In this document: positions 40,045-49,500 of the stretch, piece after piece
How positions within the stretch are numbered: position 1 is the first letter of the stretch
Layout of the letters: each line of letters starts with the position of its first letter
NCBI RefSeq assembly: GCF_014204915.1
Contig: NZ_JACHMH010000001.1
Location: 5,543,501 to 5,607,500 of the forward strand
Reading direction: 5' to 3'
Source: Crossiella cryophila
GTDB lineage: Bacteria; Actinomycetota; Actinomycetes; Mycobacteriales; Pseudonocardiaceae
Length of the DNA stretch: 64,000 nt
Notes under the pieces: generated by a model
Seen by the model: the letters and a program-made list of their open reading frames with translations, nothing else
The model's database searches: none
Told to the model about the DNA's origin: nothing
Program-made: the position numbers and the translations under genes

Positions 40045-41667
40045 TCAGCCGCGCCGCAGGGTGATCTCGTCGACCAGCACGCCCGTCTCGGTGAGCGCGC
40101 GGATCCTCAGCTGGGCGGGATTGCCGTTGGCGGCCGGGGTGACCTCGCCGGAGACCAGGCTGTAGCCCCGGTAACGCACCCGGGACCAGTTCACCTTGAT
40201 CAGCTCGGTCGGACCGTCCTGCTGGTCCAGCCGCATCGTCGCGGTGGCGTCCCGGACGTGGCCCAGGTAGGAGTCGTCGATGGCGCGGTCGGTCCACTTG
40301 TTGACGCTCTCGCCGCCACCGCCCGCGGTGATGTAGGTGGTGCCGTCCTTGACCGGGTTGACGGTGCTGCGGATCGGCGCGGTCCGGGTGCCCTTGTCGC
40401 CGCGGATCGGGTCGGTGCGCTCGTAGACGTGGTTGTGTCCATTGAGGACAAGGTCAACCTGGTAGCGGTCGAACAGCGGGGCCCACTTCTGTTGCGCGCC
40501 AAGCTCCGCGCCGTTGGAGTCCGAAGTGGAGTAGGTGCACTGGTGGCAGTAGACCACGATGAAGTCGATGGTCGGATCACCGCGGAACCTGGCCAGCTGC
40601 GCCTCCAGCCAGCGCAGCTGCTTGCCCTCGGTGTAGTTCAGGTTGGACGGGCTGTTGTAGCAGATGTCGTTGCCGTCCAGGCTGAGCAGCCCGACGTTCT
40701 GGTACCGCCAGGAGTAGACACAGGTCGATCCGGCCCAGGCGTTGTCCGGCATGGAGAACCGGGCCCGCATCCCGCCGTAGCCGAAGTTGTCGTACCAGCC
40801 CTCCATCTCGTGGTTGCCCAGCGCGACCATCCACGGGATCTCCGCCGCGATCGGCTCGTTCTGGGCGAAGAAGGAGTCCCACTTGCGCGCGTCGTAGATG
40901 TCCTCGGCCGGGTGGCCGCCCTCGCCGTTGAGCGCGTAACTCATGTCCCCCATGGCCAGGTGGAACTGGGGCGCGAGATCGGCGACCAGGCTGTTGGTGG
41001 CCAGCGCGTTGTAGTTCACGCCCTGATCGCCGAAGGCGGTGAAGGCGAAGGCGCCGCCACCGGCCGGGGTCGGCGCGGTCCGGAAGGTGGCCAGCTCGCC
41101 GATCCGCCCACTGGTGGTCGGGTCGTAACCCTGGTGGCCAACCAGGTAGTAGTAGGTGGTGTTGGGCAGCAGGTCGTCCAGCCGGACGTGGTGGTAGTGC
41201 TGGGTGACCGCCTTGCCCAGGTGCGGGGAGAAGGTGTGATCCGGTTTCTGCCAGGCCAGATCACTGGTCAGCGCGCGCACCTCGGCCGGCACGGCCGAGC
41301 CGAACTCGCCGGGACTGGTGCCGAAGCGGAGGTAGGGCGCGGTCACCCTGGCCGGCGTCTGCCAGGAGACCACCACCGAGCGGGCGGCGTCCGCGCCGAA
41401 GGCCAGATGCCGCCCGAACGGCCGTAACGCCGACCCGGCGACGATGTCGGCGTTGAGCAACACGGTCGGACCGGCCGGCGCGGCGGCGGCGGTCCCGGGT
41501 GCCAGCACACCGCCGGTGGCGAGTGCGGCGGCGCCCAGGGCGCCGACCCGGAGGACGGTGCGGCGGGAGGGGCGCCGCATGGCGTCGTCGTACAGCTCCG
41601 CGAGGCGGGGCGCGTTGGCGGCGTCGCGGGTGGGTTGAGACCTTCTGCCTCGCGGAGTCTCAGACAT
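40045..41667 (-). CDS. Tat-exported purple acid phosphatase-like metallophosphoesterase
   Basis: This 540-residue protein carries a twin-arginine signal (SRRTVLRVGALG near 34-45, then AAALATGG), an Fn3-like N-terminal domain and a metallophosphatase domain. All five motifs are present: GDQG (D214), GDMSY (D241, Y244), GNHE (N285, H286), VYCH (H375) and GHNHVYER (H411, H413). It should hydrolyse phosphomonoesters outside the cell. It is followed by the degenerate copy on the same strand. An internal start at the M30 codon is possible, but both paralogues begin MSET, which supports the longer start. Confidence 0.93.
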   Translation of the reverse strand: MSETPRGRRSQPTRDAANAPRLAELYDDAMRRPSRRTVLRVGALGAAALATGGVLAPGTAAAAPAGPTVLLNADIVAGSALRPFGRHLAFGADAARSVVVSWQTPARVTAPYLRFGTSPGEFGSAVPAEVRALTSDLAWQKPDHTFSPHLGKAVTQHYHHVRLDDLLPNTTYYYLVGHQGYDPTTSGRIGELATFRTAPTPAGGGAFAFTAFGDQGVNYNALATNSLVADLAPQFHLAMGDMSYALNGEGGHPAEDIYDARKWDSFFAQNEPIAAEIPWMVALGNHEMEGWYDNFGYGGMRARFSMPDNAWAGSTCVYSWRYQNVGLLSLDGNDICYNSPSNLNYTEGKQLRWLEAQLARFRGDPTIDFIVVYCHQCTYSTSDSNGAELGAQQKWAPLFDRYQVDLVLNGHNHVYERTDPIRGDKGTRTAPIRSTVNPVKDGTTYITAGGGGESVNKWTDRAIDDSYLGHVRDATATMRLDQQDGPTELIKVNWSRVRYRGYSLVSGEVTPAANGNPAQLRIRALTETGVLVDEITLRRG

Positions 41668-41690
41668 GAGCTGAGGTTAGGAAGGTTTAT

Positions 41691-42662
41691 TTACTTCGTC
41701 AACGGATGCGATATCGTGCATGATTCCGCCGGTCCCTGGGCTGCCGGTGTGCCTGCGCCGGTGGTCAGCGCGGTGCGGCAGGCGGCGATGAATGCCTCGA
41801 TCCGGCGGCTTGGTCGCTGGCCGGGCAACATCTGGATGCCCACCGGCGCCGTGCCGAGGTCGTCGGTGAGTTCGAGCAGGGCGACGCGGCCGCCGTCGAG
41901 GGTCACTGGCGTGGCCGGCCGGAAGTACACGATGCCGAATCCCCGGCCCGCCGACACCGTGCCCCGCAACATCTCATACGAACCGACTGGGCTGACCTGT
42001 GGCGCGGGCAGGCCGGCCCGGTCGAAGAGCCGCCGGACGAACTGGAGCGGGCCGGGCTCCACGTTGGTGTGCAGCGGTTCCCCGGCAAGGTCGGCCAGAC
42101 CGGCGCGCCCGATCCCGGCGAAGGGGTGATCTGCCGCGACCATCGCGTAGGGGCGCAGGTCGGCGAGGTGGACGGTGGCGAATTCGTCGGCAGGGTCCAC
42201 GGGATGGGTGATGACCAGCTCATGGGTGCCCGCTCGCAGCAGTTCGCGCAGGGTTTCCATCCCGGCCTCGGTCACCTGCGGGGACAGGGCGGGGTGACGC
42301 TGGGCGAGCTGCCGGTGTACCGGGGGGAGCACGAATGGGGTGATCAGGGAAAGGCAGCCGATCTTCAGGACGCCGGCGACCTCGTCCGCCTGCCGCGTAT
42401 AGGCCGTGAGGGCGGCGGCGTCGCGGAGCAACTTCCTGGCCATGGGGAGTAGGCGTCTGCCAGCGGGGGTGACCGTGACACCTCGGGACTGGTAACGGGA
42501 GAGAAGCGGAAAGCCGAACTCCGCCTCTAGTCGTTTGATGGCGGCGGACATGGCCGCCTGGGAGACGTGCAGTTCCCGGGCTGCGGTGGAGATGTTTTCC
42601 GCTTCGGCGGCGGCGGCGAAATAGAACAACTGCGTGAGGCTGAAGTCCGGCAGGTCATCCAT
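41691..42662 (-). CDS. LysR family regulator
   Basis: The 323-residue protein has an N-terminal winged helix-turn-helix (ISTAARELHVSQAAMSAAIKRLEAEFG) and the two-subdomain co-inducer domain with LKIGCLSLITPF and ELVITHPVDPADEF. ATG at 42662 has GGAG 7 bases upstream; the four-codon longer frame begins with TTG and no site. It ends 23 bases before the phosphatase pair on the same strand, so it could be cotranscribed with and regulate it. Effector unknown. Confidence 0.92.
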   Translation of the reverse strand: MDDLPDFSLTQLFYFAAAAEAENISTAARELHVSQAAMSAAIKRLEAEFGFPLLSRYQSRGVTVTPAGRRLLPMARKLLRDAAALTAYTRQADEVAGVLKIGCLSLITPFVLPPVHRQLAQRHPALSPQVTEAGMETLRELLRAGTHELVITHPVDPADEFATVHLADLRPYAMVAADHPFAGIGRAGLADLAGEPLHTNVEPGPLQFVRRLFDRAGLPAPQVSPVGSYEMLRGTVSAGRGFGIVYFRPATPVTLDGGRVALLELTDDLGTAPVGIQMLPGQRPSRRIEAFIAACRTALTTGAGTPAAQGPAESCTISHPLTK

Positions 42663-43018
42663 CGGGTTCTCCAACTCGGGAATCAGGCGACACGTGGTGA
42701 AACGGGCCAGGTTGATCGAGGTAAGTCAGTTCAGGTCAGCGCGGAACTTGAAGTCAAGGGGATGACCCAGAAGTGGGGACCGGGGCGGTTGATGGAAAAA
42801 CACACGGGTCAGTGCGCGGTGGCGGTTGTGGCGTGGCGTATAGCTTGAAGCGATTCTGGTCATCGGGATAATGATGGGCTGGATGGTGGCGATCGTATTC
42901 ATTGCTGCGCTAGCTTGAGGTCAGGTCGAGCCGCAGGACTTCCGCGGCAGACCGCTTGTATGGGTACGACATTCAGCCGCGTGTCGGCGGAAATCATCCC
43001 AAAAGTCGGAGGTATGTG
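42663..43018. other. Intergenic region with a promoter candidate
   Basis: This stretch of about 350 bases has no convincing gene. It is less G+C-rich towards the right end. A sigma70-like pair TTGAAG (42845-42850) and GATAAT (42867-42872) with a 16-base spacer points rightward to the peptide gene, giving a leader of about 140 bases. No palindrome typical of a repressor was noticed. A 15-residue hydrophobic frame (MMGWMVAIVFIAALA) begins at 42871 but lacks a binding site. Confidence 0.5.
42845..42872 (+). promoter_or_regulatory. Candidate sigma70-type promoter for the peptide locus
   Basis: TTGAAG and GATAAT are separated by 16 bases and lie in locally lower-G+C DNA, facing the 39-residue peptide gene. 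No transcript evidence is available. Confidence 0.4.
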
Positions 43019-43138
43019 ATGTTGGATCAGATTATGGAAGCACTGGGTAATGCTCTCGGGTCGATTCCTGTGATCGGGCCCTTTCTTAAGATCATCATCC
43101 CGATCATCAGGAAGGTGCTCAAGATTTTCGGCCTGTAG
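43019..43138 (+). CDS. 39-residue cationic amphipathic peptide
   Basis: The small frame has a strong binding site (GGAGG, 6 bases before the ATG at 43019). It encodes a peptide starting MLDQIMEALGNALGSIPVIG and ending PFLKIIIPIIRKVLKIFGL. The second half is strongly hydrophobic with K24, R31, K32 and K35 falling on one face of a helix; acidic residues are confined to the N-terminus. There is no signal peptide and no Cys, resembling leaderless bacteriocins, membrane-active modulins or type I toxins. A perfect 12-base palindrome (GCAGGCGCCTGC, 43139-43150) follows the stop. Family is not recognised. Confidence 0.7.
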   Translation: MLDQIMEALGNALGSIPVIGPFLKIIIPIIRKVLKIFGL

Positions 43139-43150
43139 GCAGGCGCCTGC
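43139..43150. other. 12-base palindrome right after the peptide stop
   Basis: GCAGGCGCCTGC adjoins the stop codon of the peptide gene. Too short without a loop to be a clear terminator; it may affect read-through to the secreted-protein genes. Confidence 0.35.
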
Positions 43151-43246
43151 GCGTGCTTGGGTGCGCGAATTGGGTATGCGCAGTACTGCTGCTGAAGAAT
43201 GGCTGACCGTTCCTGTGGTTTCTGCTGGATCAGAAAGGGTGTTCTG

Positions 43247-43753
43247 GTGAATACCGGAAAGAATCGGAGCTTGATTCTGGGCGCATTAGCAGGGCTGGTG
43301 TCATCCGTGCTGCTCGCGCCGGGGGCCTCTGCTGAAGAGGAAAATCTCAAGTGTGGCGACTGGGTCTCGGGATACTCCGCGGACTCAAACCATCGTGTGG
43401 ATGTTCGACTGTGTGCTAGTCCGCTGACGGCCAGCACGGCTGGAAAGATCAAAGTTCGCGTCGAGTTCGGTAACTTCCAGAAATTCGATTCCGTCAATTG
43501 GGTAGCGGACACCGGCAGTCACACGGCTGGCGCCAACCTCTCGGTCAAGCCTGCTGCCGGGGATCCGATCGTCGCCACCCTCAACGGAACTTTTGTCGGG
43601 GCGGCCGGGAACACCGAGCTTTCCACGTTGCCCGCCACTGATCCTGGAATGAAGCCAGGACTTGCGACACTCAATGCTGACGTGGAAGTCACAAGCGCGG
43701 ATGCCGCGCAGTCGGTATCCGCCAGTGTGAAGAGTGATGTCGTGGTTCTCTAG
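43247..43753 (+). CDS. Small secreted protein A, two-cysteine paralogue
   Basis: The 168-residue protein has a signal peptide (MNTGKNRSLILGALAGLVSS, cleavage near ASA-EEE). The mature part is Ser/Thr/Val/Ala-rich and strand-like, with C36 and C56. The stretch NLKCGDWVSGYSADSNHRVD then VRLCAS has the same 20-residue Cys spacing and SAD motif as the next protein, so the two are paralogues. GTG at 43247 has AGAAAGGG upstream. No known domain is recognised; an extracellular immunoglobulin-like or beta-sandwich protein is plausible. Confidence 0.75.
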   Translation: MNTGKNRSLILGALAGLVSSVLLAPGASAEEENLKCGDWVSGYSADSNHRVDVRLCASPLTASTAGKIKVRVEFGNFQKFDSVNWVADTGSHTAGANLSVKPAAGDPIVATLNGTFVGAAGNTELSTLPATDPGMKPGLATLNADVEVTSADAAQSVSASVKSDVVVL

Positions 43754-43809
43754 GATGTCGGCCGCGCCTTCTTGGTGGCTCGGACTATTTAGTGGAAGGA
43801 ATGGCTGAA

Positions 43810-44301
43810 ATGGGCACAAGCTTACATCGGACGGTAGTGACCTTGACTGCCTTGCTGGGAACCTGTGCTTCTTTGATCGCACTGCCTGCTGCTGCTTCGG
43901 CCGCCCCGCAGGAGCAGTTCGAGTGTCAGGCCCCGGTTACGCAGGCATCGGCTGACGGTACTCGAAAGGCCACCTTCACGTTCTGCGCCTACGGGAAGCA
44001 GGGGAAGGTGGTGTATCAGATCAGGATGAGCAACATTCAGATTGGCGGAGTTCCGGAGTTGACGCCGAGCATTTGGGCGTATGAATCCGTGTTCGCTGGC
44101 GGAAAGACTCCTGCCAGTGACAGGTATGGCCCGACCACGATTTCGTCCGGTGCCGGCGAGATCGTGGGTCCGGAGAGCGAGATCCAGACAGGGGAGGGGC
44201 TGGTAAAGGTGTCCGTGACGGCGCGGGATTATCTGCTTGATCCTTTGGATACGAGCACTGTTGAAGCCAAGCTTGGTCAGGAAGTCGTTGTGCCCAACTG
44301 A
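43810..44301 (+). CDS. Small secreted protein B, two-cysteine paralogue
   Basis: The 163-residue protein has a signal peptide (HRTVVTLTALLGTCASLIAL, cleavage near ASA-APQ) and C39 and C59 with the motif QFECQAPVTQASADGTRKAT then FTFCAYG, equal to protein A in spacing. The rest contains beta-strand-type segments (GKVVYQIRMSNIQIGG, GLVKVSVTARDYLL). Start at 43810 follows GGAAGGA at good distance; an earlier ATG is too close to it. Together with protein A and the peptide it forms a lower-G+C three-gene locus. Confidence 0.75.
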   Translation: MGTSLHRTVVTLTALLGTCASLIALPAAASAAPQEQFECQAPVTQASADGTRKATFTFCAYGKQGKVVYQIRMSNIQIGGVPELTPSIWAYESVFAGGKTPASDRYGPTTISSGAGEIVGPESEIQTGEGLVKVSVTARDYLLDPLDTSTVEAKLGQEVVVPN

Positions 44302-44336
44302 CCTGAGCAACGGTTGGCCAGCAGGGTGATCACAAG

Positions 44337-44373
44337 CGGATGCCCGCTGATCGCGTAGATCAGCGGGCATCCG
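44337..44373. terminator. Bidirectional hairpin terminator candidate
   Basis: A perfect 16-base stem (CGGATGCCCGCTGATC and its complement) with a 5-base loop lies between the convergent secreted-protein and NHL genes. There is no U-tract, as is common in actinomycetes, so strength is uncertain. Confidence 0.6.
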
Positions 44374-44388
44374 GCCGTACGCGTGGGG

Positions 44389-46476
44389 TCAGGCTGGAAT
44401 CCGGCGGATCGTCCGGGTCTGGCCGTCGGCCACGTACACGTTCCCTGCCGCGTCGAGGGTCAGGCCCCAGGCACGCCCGAACTCGGCCAGTGCGGTGGGA
44501 CCGCCGTCGCCGCCACTGGTGAGGTCGTGGCCCTCGCCGGGTCGGGCGTCCGGGCCCGCCATGGTGTGCAGCACGCCGTTCGCGTCGACCTTGCGGATCC
44601 GGCCGATCTCGTCGAAGTAGAAGTTCCCGGCCCGGTCGGTGGCGATCTGGCCGGGCGACCACAGCGCGATCGAGGTCGCCTGGGCGCCGTCCGGCTGGGG
44701 CGGTGACAGGATCGGCGAGGGCTCGGCGCCGTTGCCCGCGACCGTGCTGATCACGCCCTGTGTGTTGATCTTGCGGATGCGGCGGTTGCCCTTGTCGGCG
44801 AAGTAGACGTTGCCCGCGTGGTCGGCGGCCACCGAGGCGTAGGAGGTAGCCGGGTTGAACTGAGCGGCGGTCGCCGGGCCGCCGTCGCCGGCGTAGCCCT
44901 TCACCCCGGTGCCGGCGAAGGTGGAGATGATGCCCTGCGGGGTGACCATGCGGATCCGGAAGTTGGCGTTGTCGGCGATGTAGAGGTTGTCGGCTCCGTC
45001 CAAGGCGATGTACTGCGGCTCCGCGCCCAGCAGCGCCGCGGTCGCCGGGCCGCCGTCCCCGGCGAAGCCGGTTTCCCTGGTGCGCCCGACCACGGTGGTG
45101 AGCACGCCCAGGGTGTCGAGTTTGCGCACCACGGCGTCGTAGGCGTCGGCGAAGAAGAGGTTGCCCGCGCTGTCCACGGCCATTCCGTGTGGCGCCTTGG
45201 CGCGGGTCACCACGGTGGAGATGATCCCGGCCGGGGTGATCTTGCGGATGGAGCCGAGCTGGGGATCGGTCACGTACATGGTGCCGTCCCGGCCGATGGC
45301 GACCGCCCTCGGCTCGTAGAAGCCCGCCTTGAGCGCCGGGCCACCGTCGCCTTGGCCGCTCTGGCTGCCATCCCCGGCGAACGTGCTCATCAGCCGTCCG
45401 GCCTGGACCCGGCGCACCCGGTGGTTGTCCCGGTCGGCGAGGAACAGGTGCGACGAACCATCGGTGAGCACCGCGCCCGGCGCGCTCACCCGGGCCACCA
45501 GGCCCTGGCCGCCGTCCCCGGCGAACCCGGCGGTGCCGTCACCGGCCTGGACGCGGGCCTTGAGCTGGGCGGTCAGCGCGAGCACCCGGTTGTTGCCGGT
45601 GTCGGCGATGTAGATGTTGCCGCCAGGGTCCAGGCCGACGCCGCGTGGCCCGTTCAGCTCCTTGATCGCCTGGAACGGCGCGCCCTGGCCCGCGACGGGG
45701 CGGGCGTAGGGCGAGGTCGGTTCCTTGAGCTGCACGCGGTTGTTGCCGGTGTCGGCGATGTACAGGATGCCCGTGGCGGTGACCACGACACCGCGCGGCG
45801 CGGTCAGCCGGTCGGTCTCGGTGCCCGGCGCGCCGGTGCCCGCGACGGTGTTGATGCGGCCGTCGGCGGTGATCCGGCGGATGCGGTTGTTGTCGGTGTC
45901 GGCGATGTAGAGGTTGTCCGCCTTGTCAACGGCCAGCCCCGACGGTCCATTGAGGACAGACTGCGCGGCAGGGCCGCCGTCGCCGCCGTAGCCGTACGCC
46001 CCGGTGCCCGCGACCGTGCTGATCACACCCTGCGGGCTGACCTTGCGCACCCGCGAGGCCAGGTAGTCGGACAGGTAGAGGTTGCCCTTGCTGTCGATGG
46101 CGAGCCCGTGCGGGGTCTGCAACTGGGTCGCGGTGGCCGGGCCGCCGTCGGGCCCGGAGCCGAACTGGCCGGTGCCCGCGACGGTGCTGATCACGCCATC
46201 GGGGGCGATCTTGCGGACCCGGGAACCCCAGTACTCGGCGACATAGGTGTTGCCCGCGGCGTCCCTGGCCAGTCCGGCGGGGGAGTCGAGCAGGGCGCCG
46301 GTGGCCGGGCCGTTGTCGCCGAGTGGGCCGGTGGTGGTGCCGTTGCCGGCGTAGGTGGTGATCACTCCCGGTGTGTTGGCCGGGGTGGCCGCGGCGGCCG
46401 GGAGCGGCAACGCCGCCAGCACGGTGGCCGAGGACAGGACCACGAGCAGCCCGTGGCGGATTTCGCGCACGCGCAT
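44389..46476 (-). CDS. Secreted NHL-repeat protein
   Basis: The 695-residue protein has a signal peptide (HGLLVVLSSATVLAALPL, AAA-TPAN) and about twelve NHL-type repeats of the form GxISTVAGTGxxGxxGDGGPAT...L..PxGLAxDxxGNLYxADxxNxRIRKI, some degenerate. Two six-bladed propellers fit that number. It is probably an extracellular binding or carbohydrate-interacting scaffold. AAGGAAGTGAG precedes the ATG. It lies 31 bases after the giant secreted protein on the same strand, so they form one transcription unit. Confidence 0.92.
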   Translation of the reverse strand: MRVREIRHGLLVVLSSATVLAALPLPAAAATPANTPGVITTYAGNGTTTGPLGDNGPATGALLDSPAGLARDAAGNTYVAEYWGSRVRKIAPDGVISTVAGTGQFGSGPDGGPATATQLQTPHGLAIDSKGNLYLSDYLASRVRKVSPQGVISTVAGTGAYGYGGDGGPAAQSVLNGPSGLAVDKADNLYIADTDNNRIRRITADGRINTVAGTGAPGTETDRLTAPRGVVVTATGILYIADTGNNRVQLKEPTSPYARPVAGQGAPFQAIKELNGPRGVGLDPGGNIYIADTGNNRVLALTAQLKARVQAGDGTAGFAGDGGQGLVARVSAPGAVLTDGSSHLFLADRDNHRVRRVQAGRLMSTFAGDGSQSGQGDGGPALKAGFYEPRAVAIGRDGTMYVTDPQLGSIRKITPAGIISTVVTRAKAPHGMAVDSAGNLFFADAYDAVVRKLDTLGVLTTVVGRTRETGFAGDGGPATAALLGAEPQYIALDGADNLYIADNANFRIRMVTPQGIISTFAGTGVKGYAGDGGPATAAQFNPATSYASVAADHAGNVYFADKGNRRIRKINTQGVISTVAGNGAEPSPILSPPQPDGAQATSIALWSPGQIATDRAGNFYFDEIGRIRKVDANGVLHTMAGPDARPGEGHDLTSGGDGGPTALAEFGRAWGLTLDAAGNVYVADGQTRTIRRIPA

Positions 46477-46507
46477 GACTCACTTCCTTTCAGGACAAAG
46501 GGAAGAA

Positions 46508-49500
46508 CTAGTTCGAGACGCCGTTGGGGTAACTGGCGCGGGCGTGCTGCCTGGCGAGCTTGAGGGTGTCGAGCACCTCGTCCACCAGTGGCAGGGTCTG
46601 GGTCTGGGTGCCGTCGGCCACCGCCCGGAACTGGGTGCTCATCCGCTGGTACAGCCGGTCGCCGCGAGCCGCGCCGATCTGTTGCAGGCAGCGGGAGATC
46701 GGGTCAACGCCCACCGCGCGGAAGCTCGCGCAGTCGATCGGCGTCTCGCTGGGTTTGGTGTCGTTCAACAGGTTCAGCACGAGCTTGCCGCCGCCCTCCC
46801 GTTGTGCTTTCGCCGCCTGCTGGTAGAGCGCGGTCAGCATCGGACTGCCGACGCTGCCGGGCACCGGCGGGCGGTTGGCGATCAGGCCGTGCGCGCCGTA
46901 GAGCAGCGCGTGCAACTGGTCGTCGTTGAGCTTGGCGCGCGGGAAACCCAGGTCGGTGTATGCCTGGTAGAGCAGCACGGTGTTGTTGAGCGCGTGCCCG
47001 GCGGCGATGCCGTCCTTGCTCAGCTCGTAGGCCACCACGTCGTAGAACCGCGCCTGCCGCTCGCTGATCAGCTCGGCCACCGGATCGCCCTCGACCGGGA
47101 AGTGGTGGTTCTGGTCGAAGCGGTGCGTGTAGCGAACATCGGCCTGTAGCGCCTGCTCCAGGTTCGGGCTGACGTCGGAGTTTGAGCAGTGCGGGGGCGG
47201 CGGCGCGGGCTGACCGGGCCTGCCGTTCCAGATGCAGGTGGGGAAGTACTTGATGCCGTTGAGCTGCCGCCAGCGGCGCGGCGGTCCGGGCGGGCCGGTC
47301 ACCGACTCGAAGAAGCGGATGTCCAGCCTGGTGTGGAAGGTGTACTGGCAGTTGCTGGAGGTGCAGATCGCCTCGGTGGGCGAGCGGGTCACCGTGGCGC
47401 CCTCGTAGCAGACCTGCAGGCCCCAGCCGGGGTCGATCCAGCGCCCGATCCGGAACGGGTAGGCGCGGGCGTGCACGCTGTCCAGCTCGTCGATGAACGG
47501 CGGGGTCTTGATCTCCGCCCAGTGCGAGCCGTCGCAGGAGCGTGTGGTCGGCGGCGGCGGGGACAGCTTGGCGTTCTGCTCGGTGGTGAGTTGCTGGTAG
47601 GGGTTGAACAGGTCGAACTGCCTGCCATCGGCCATCACCGGCGACCGCTTGCGCAGGGTGTCCGAGCCGGTGGCGGACAGGAAGTTGTCCAATTTGGACT
47701 TGTAGTCGGTGGCCAGGCCGCGGTAGAGCGCGCTGACCTTGTCCTCGCGGGCTAGGTCCGGGGCGTTGAACCGCTTGGTCTGCCTGCTGACCTCCGCGCC
47801 GGTGTTGATCAGGTCGGTGGCCCGCTGCTGCGCGGGTCCTTCCTGCCCGGCGAGTTTCGGGTTCTGCAGCGCGGTCAGGTAGTAGGCGCGGGCGGCCGAG
47901 GCCCACAGGTCCACATTGGACACTCCGACGCCGGGCTGGGAGACGGTGAACTGGGTGCCGTAGTTCTGGTTGGCGTAGTTGGCCAGCCAGTCCACCGAGC
48001 CGGACGCGCCCTTGTGGCCCAGCACGCTCAACGCGTCGGTGTCGGTGTAGTTGTGCGCGGTGAAGGTGCTGTTGCGGGCCACATCGGTGCCCATGGTGAG
48101 GAACCGGGACACCGCGGGCACGTAGTGGTTGTCGTAGCTGGGCAGGGTGGCGCCGTTGTTGTAGGCCGGGTAGTCCACGTACTGGGTGACCGCGTTGAGG
48201 AACTCGACCTTCTGGCCGTCGCTGAGCCCGTCCAGGATGGCTTTCCCGAAGGACTGCAACCGGGTCTGCAGGGTCAGCAGCTGGTCGTGCACCACCGCGA
48301 GGTTCGCGCCGACCTGCTGGATGAGCTGACCCAGTTCGGCGAACCCGGTGCGCATCTCGGTGTAGATGGTGTTGAGCGCGCTGTCGATCCGGTCGAAGCG
48401 CTTGTTCATCGTCTCGTGGATGATCTCCAGACTGCGTTGCACGTTCTGGAAACCGCGGTTGATCACGTCCATGATCTGTTGCTGGGCCTGCTTGTCCGCG
48501 CCGCCGAGCAGCCCGGCGAAGATCTGCACCAGCCCCACGGCCGCGCCGACCACCGCGCCGATCCCGCCGAAGGTCGCGCCGATGCCGGTGGCCGCGGCCA
48601 GGGTCTTCACCGCGGCGATCAGCTGATTGGCCTGGGTGGCGATCTTGTAGGCGGTCTCGGCCCACATCTTCAGCTTCGCGCTCGCGCCGTCGTCGAGGTA
48701 CTTGAGCGCGCCGACCACGTACTCGACCACGCCCTTGGCGTCGTCGATGATCTTCTGCCGGTCCTTGGCCTCCCTGGCGGCCTGCTCCACCGCGGCCTTG
48801 TCCGGCGCGGGCACCTCGGTGCCCGGCATCGGCTGCCCGCCCTCGGTGGCCTTGAGCAGGTCGGTGAGCTGCTGGGTGGCCGCGTCCAGCTTGTCCTGGG
48901 CGGGGGCCAGCTGGCGGGCGCCCTCGGCGACGAAGGCGGTCCGGCCCCGTTCGCCACTGGCCTTGAAGGCGTCCACGTTGACCATGTCCCGCAGGACCGG
49001 CAACGACTTGAGCGTGTTCACGTCCGCGGTGGCGTCCAGAGCGAAGGGCTGGCCGGGGGCGGCCGCGCCGATCTGCTCCCGCCAGCCCGCGGCGAACACC
49101 GCGTCCCGCGCGGCCAGCTCGTGCACCGCGGCCCACACCTCGGACTCGAACCCGGCGAACGCCGCGTCCAGGTCCAGGCCCTGCTGTGCCCCGGTGAGCC
49201 GCTGCTGCCGGGTCTTGACCGCCTGGGTGAGATCCCGCCCGGCGACCACGGCGAGCAGCCGGGTCAGCCGAGGGCCGGTGATCACCGTGCCGGGGGTGTC
49301 GTAGGTGATGGTGAGCAGCCTGCGCAGGATCTCCGCGTGCGGCTGCCTGGTCTGCTCGGCGGAGAGCTTGCTGTTGAAGGCCGAGCGCAGTTCGCCGAGG
49401 TGGATCCGGACCGTGCGGGCGTCCGCGCCGGGGTTGGCGGCCCGCCAGTCCAGCAGTTCGGCGCTGGCGATGACGTCCTTGTCGAGGTCCAGGCCGTCGT

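Noticed and set aside
42871-42918. 15-residue hydrophobic frame (MMGWMVAIVFIAALA)
   Set aside because: No ribosome binding site and it overlaps the -10 element of the candidate promoter; too short to support.
43139-43150. GCAGGCGCCTGC palindrome as an intrinsic terminator
   Set aside because: It has no loop and no following U-rich or second stem; a terminator call is not supported, so it is listed only as a palindrome.
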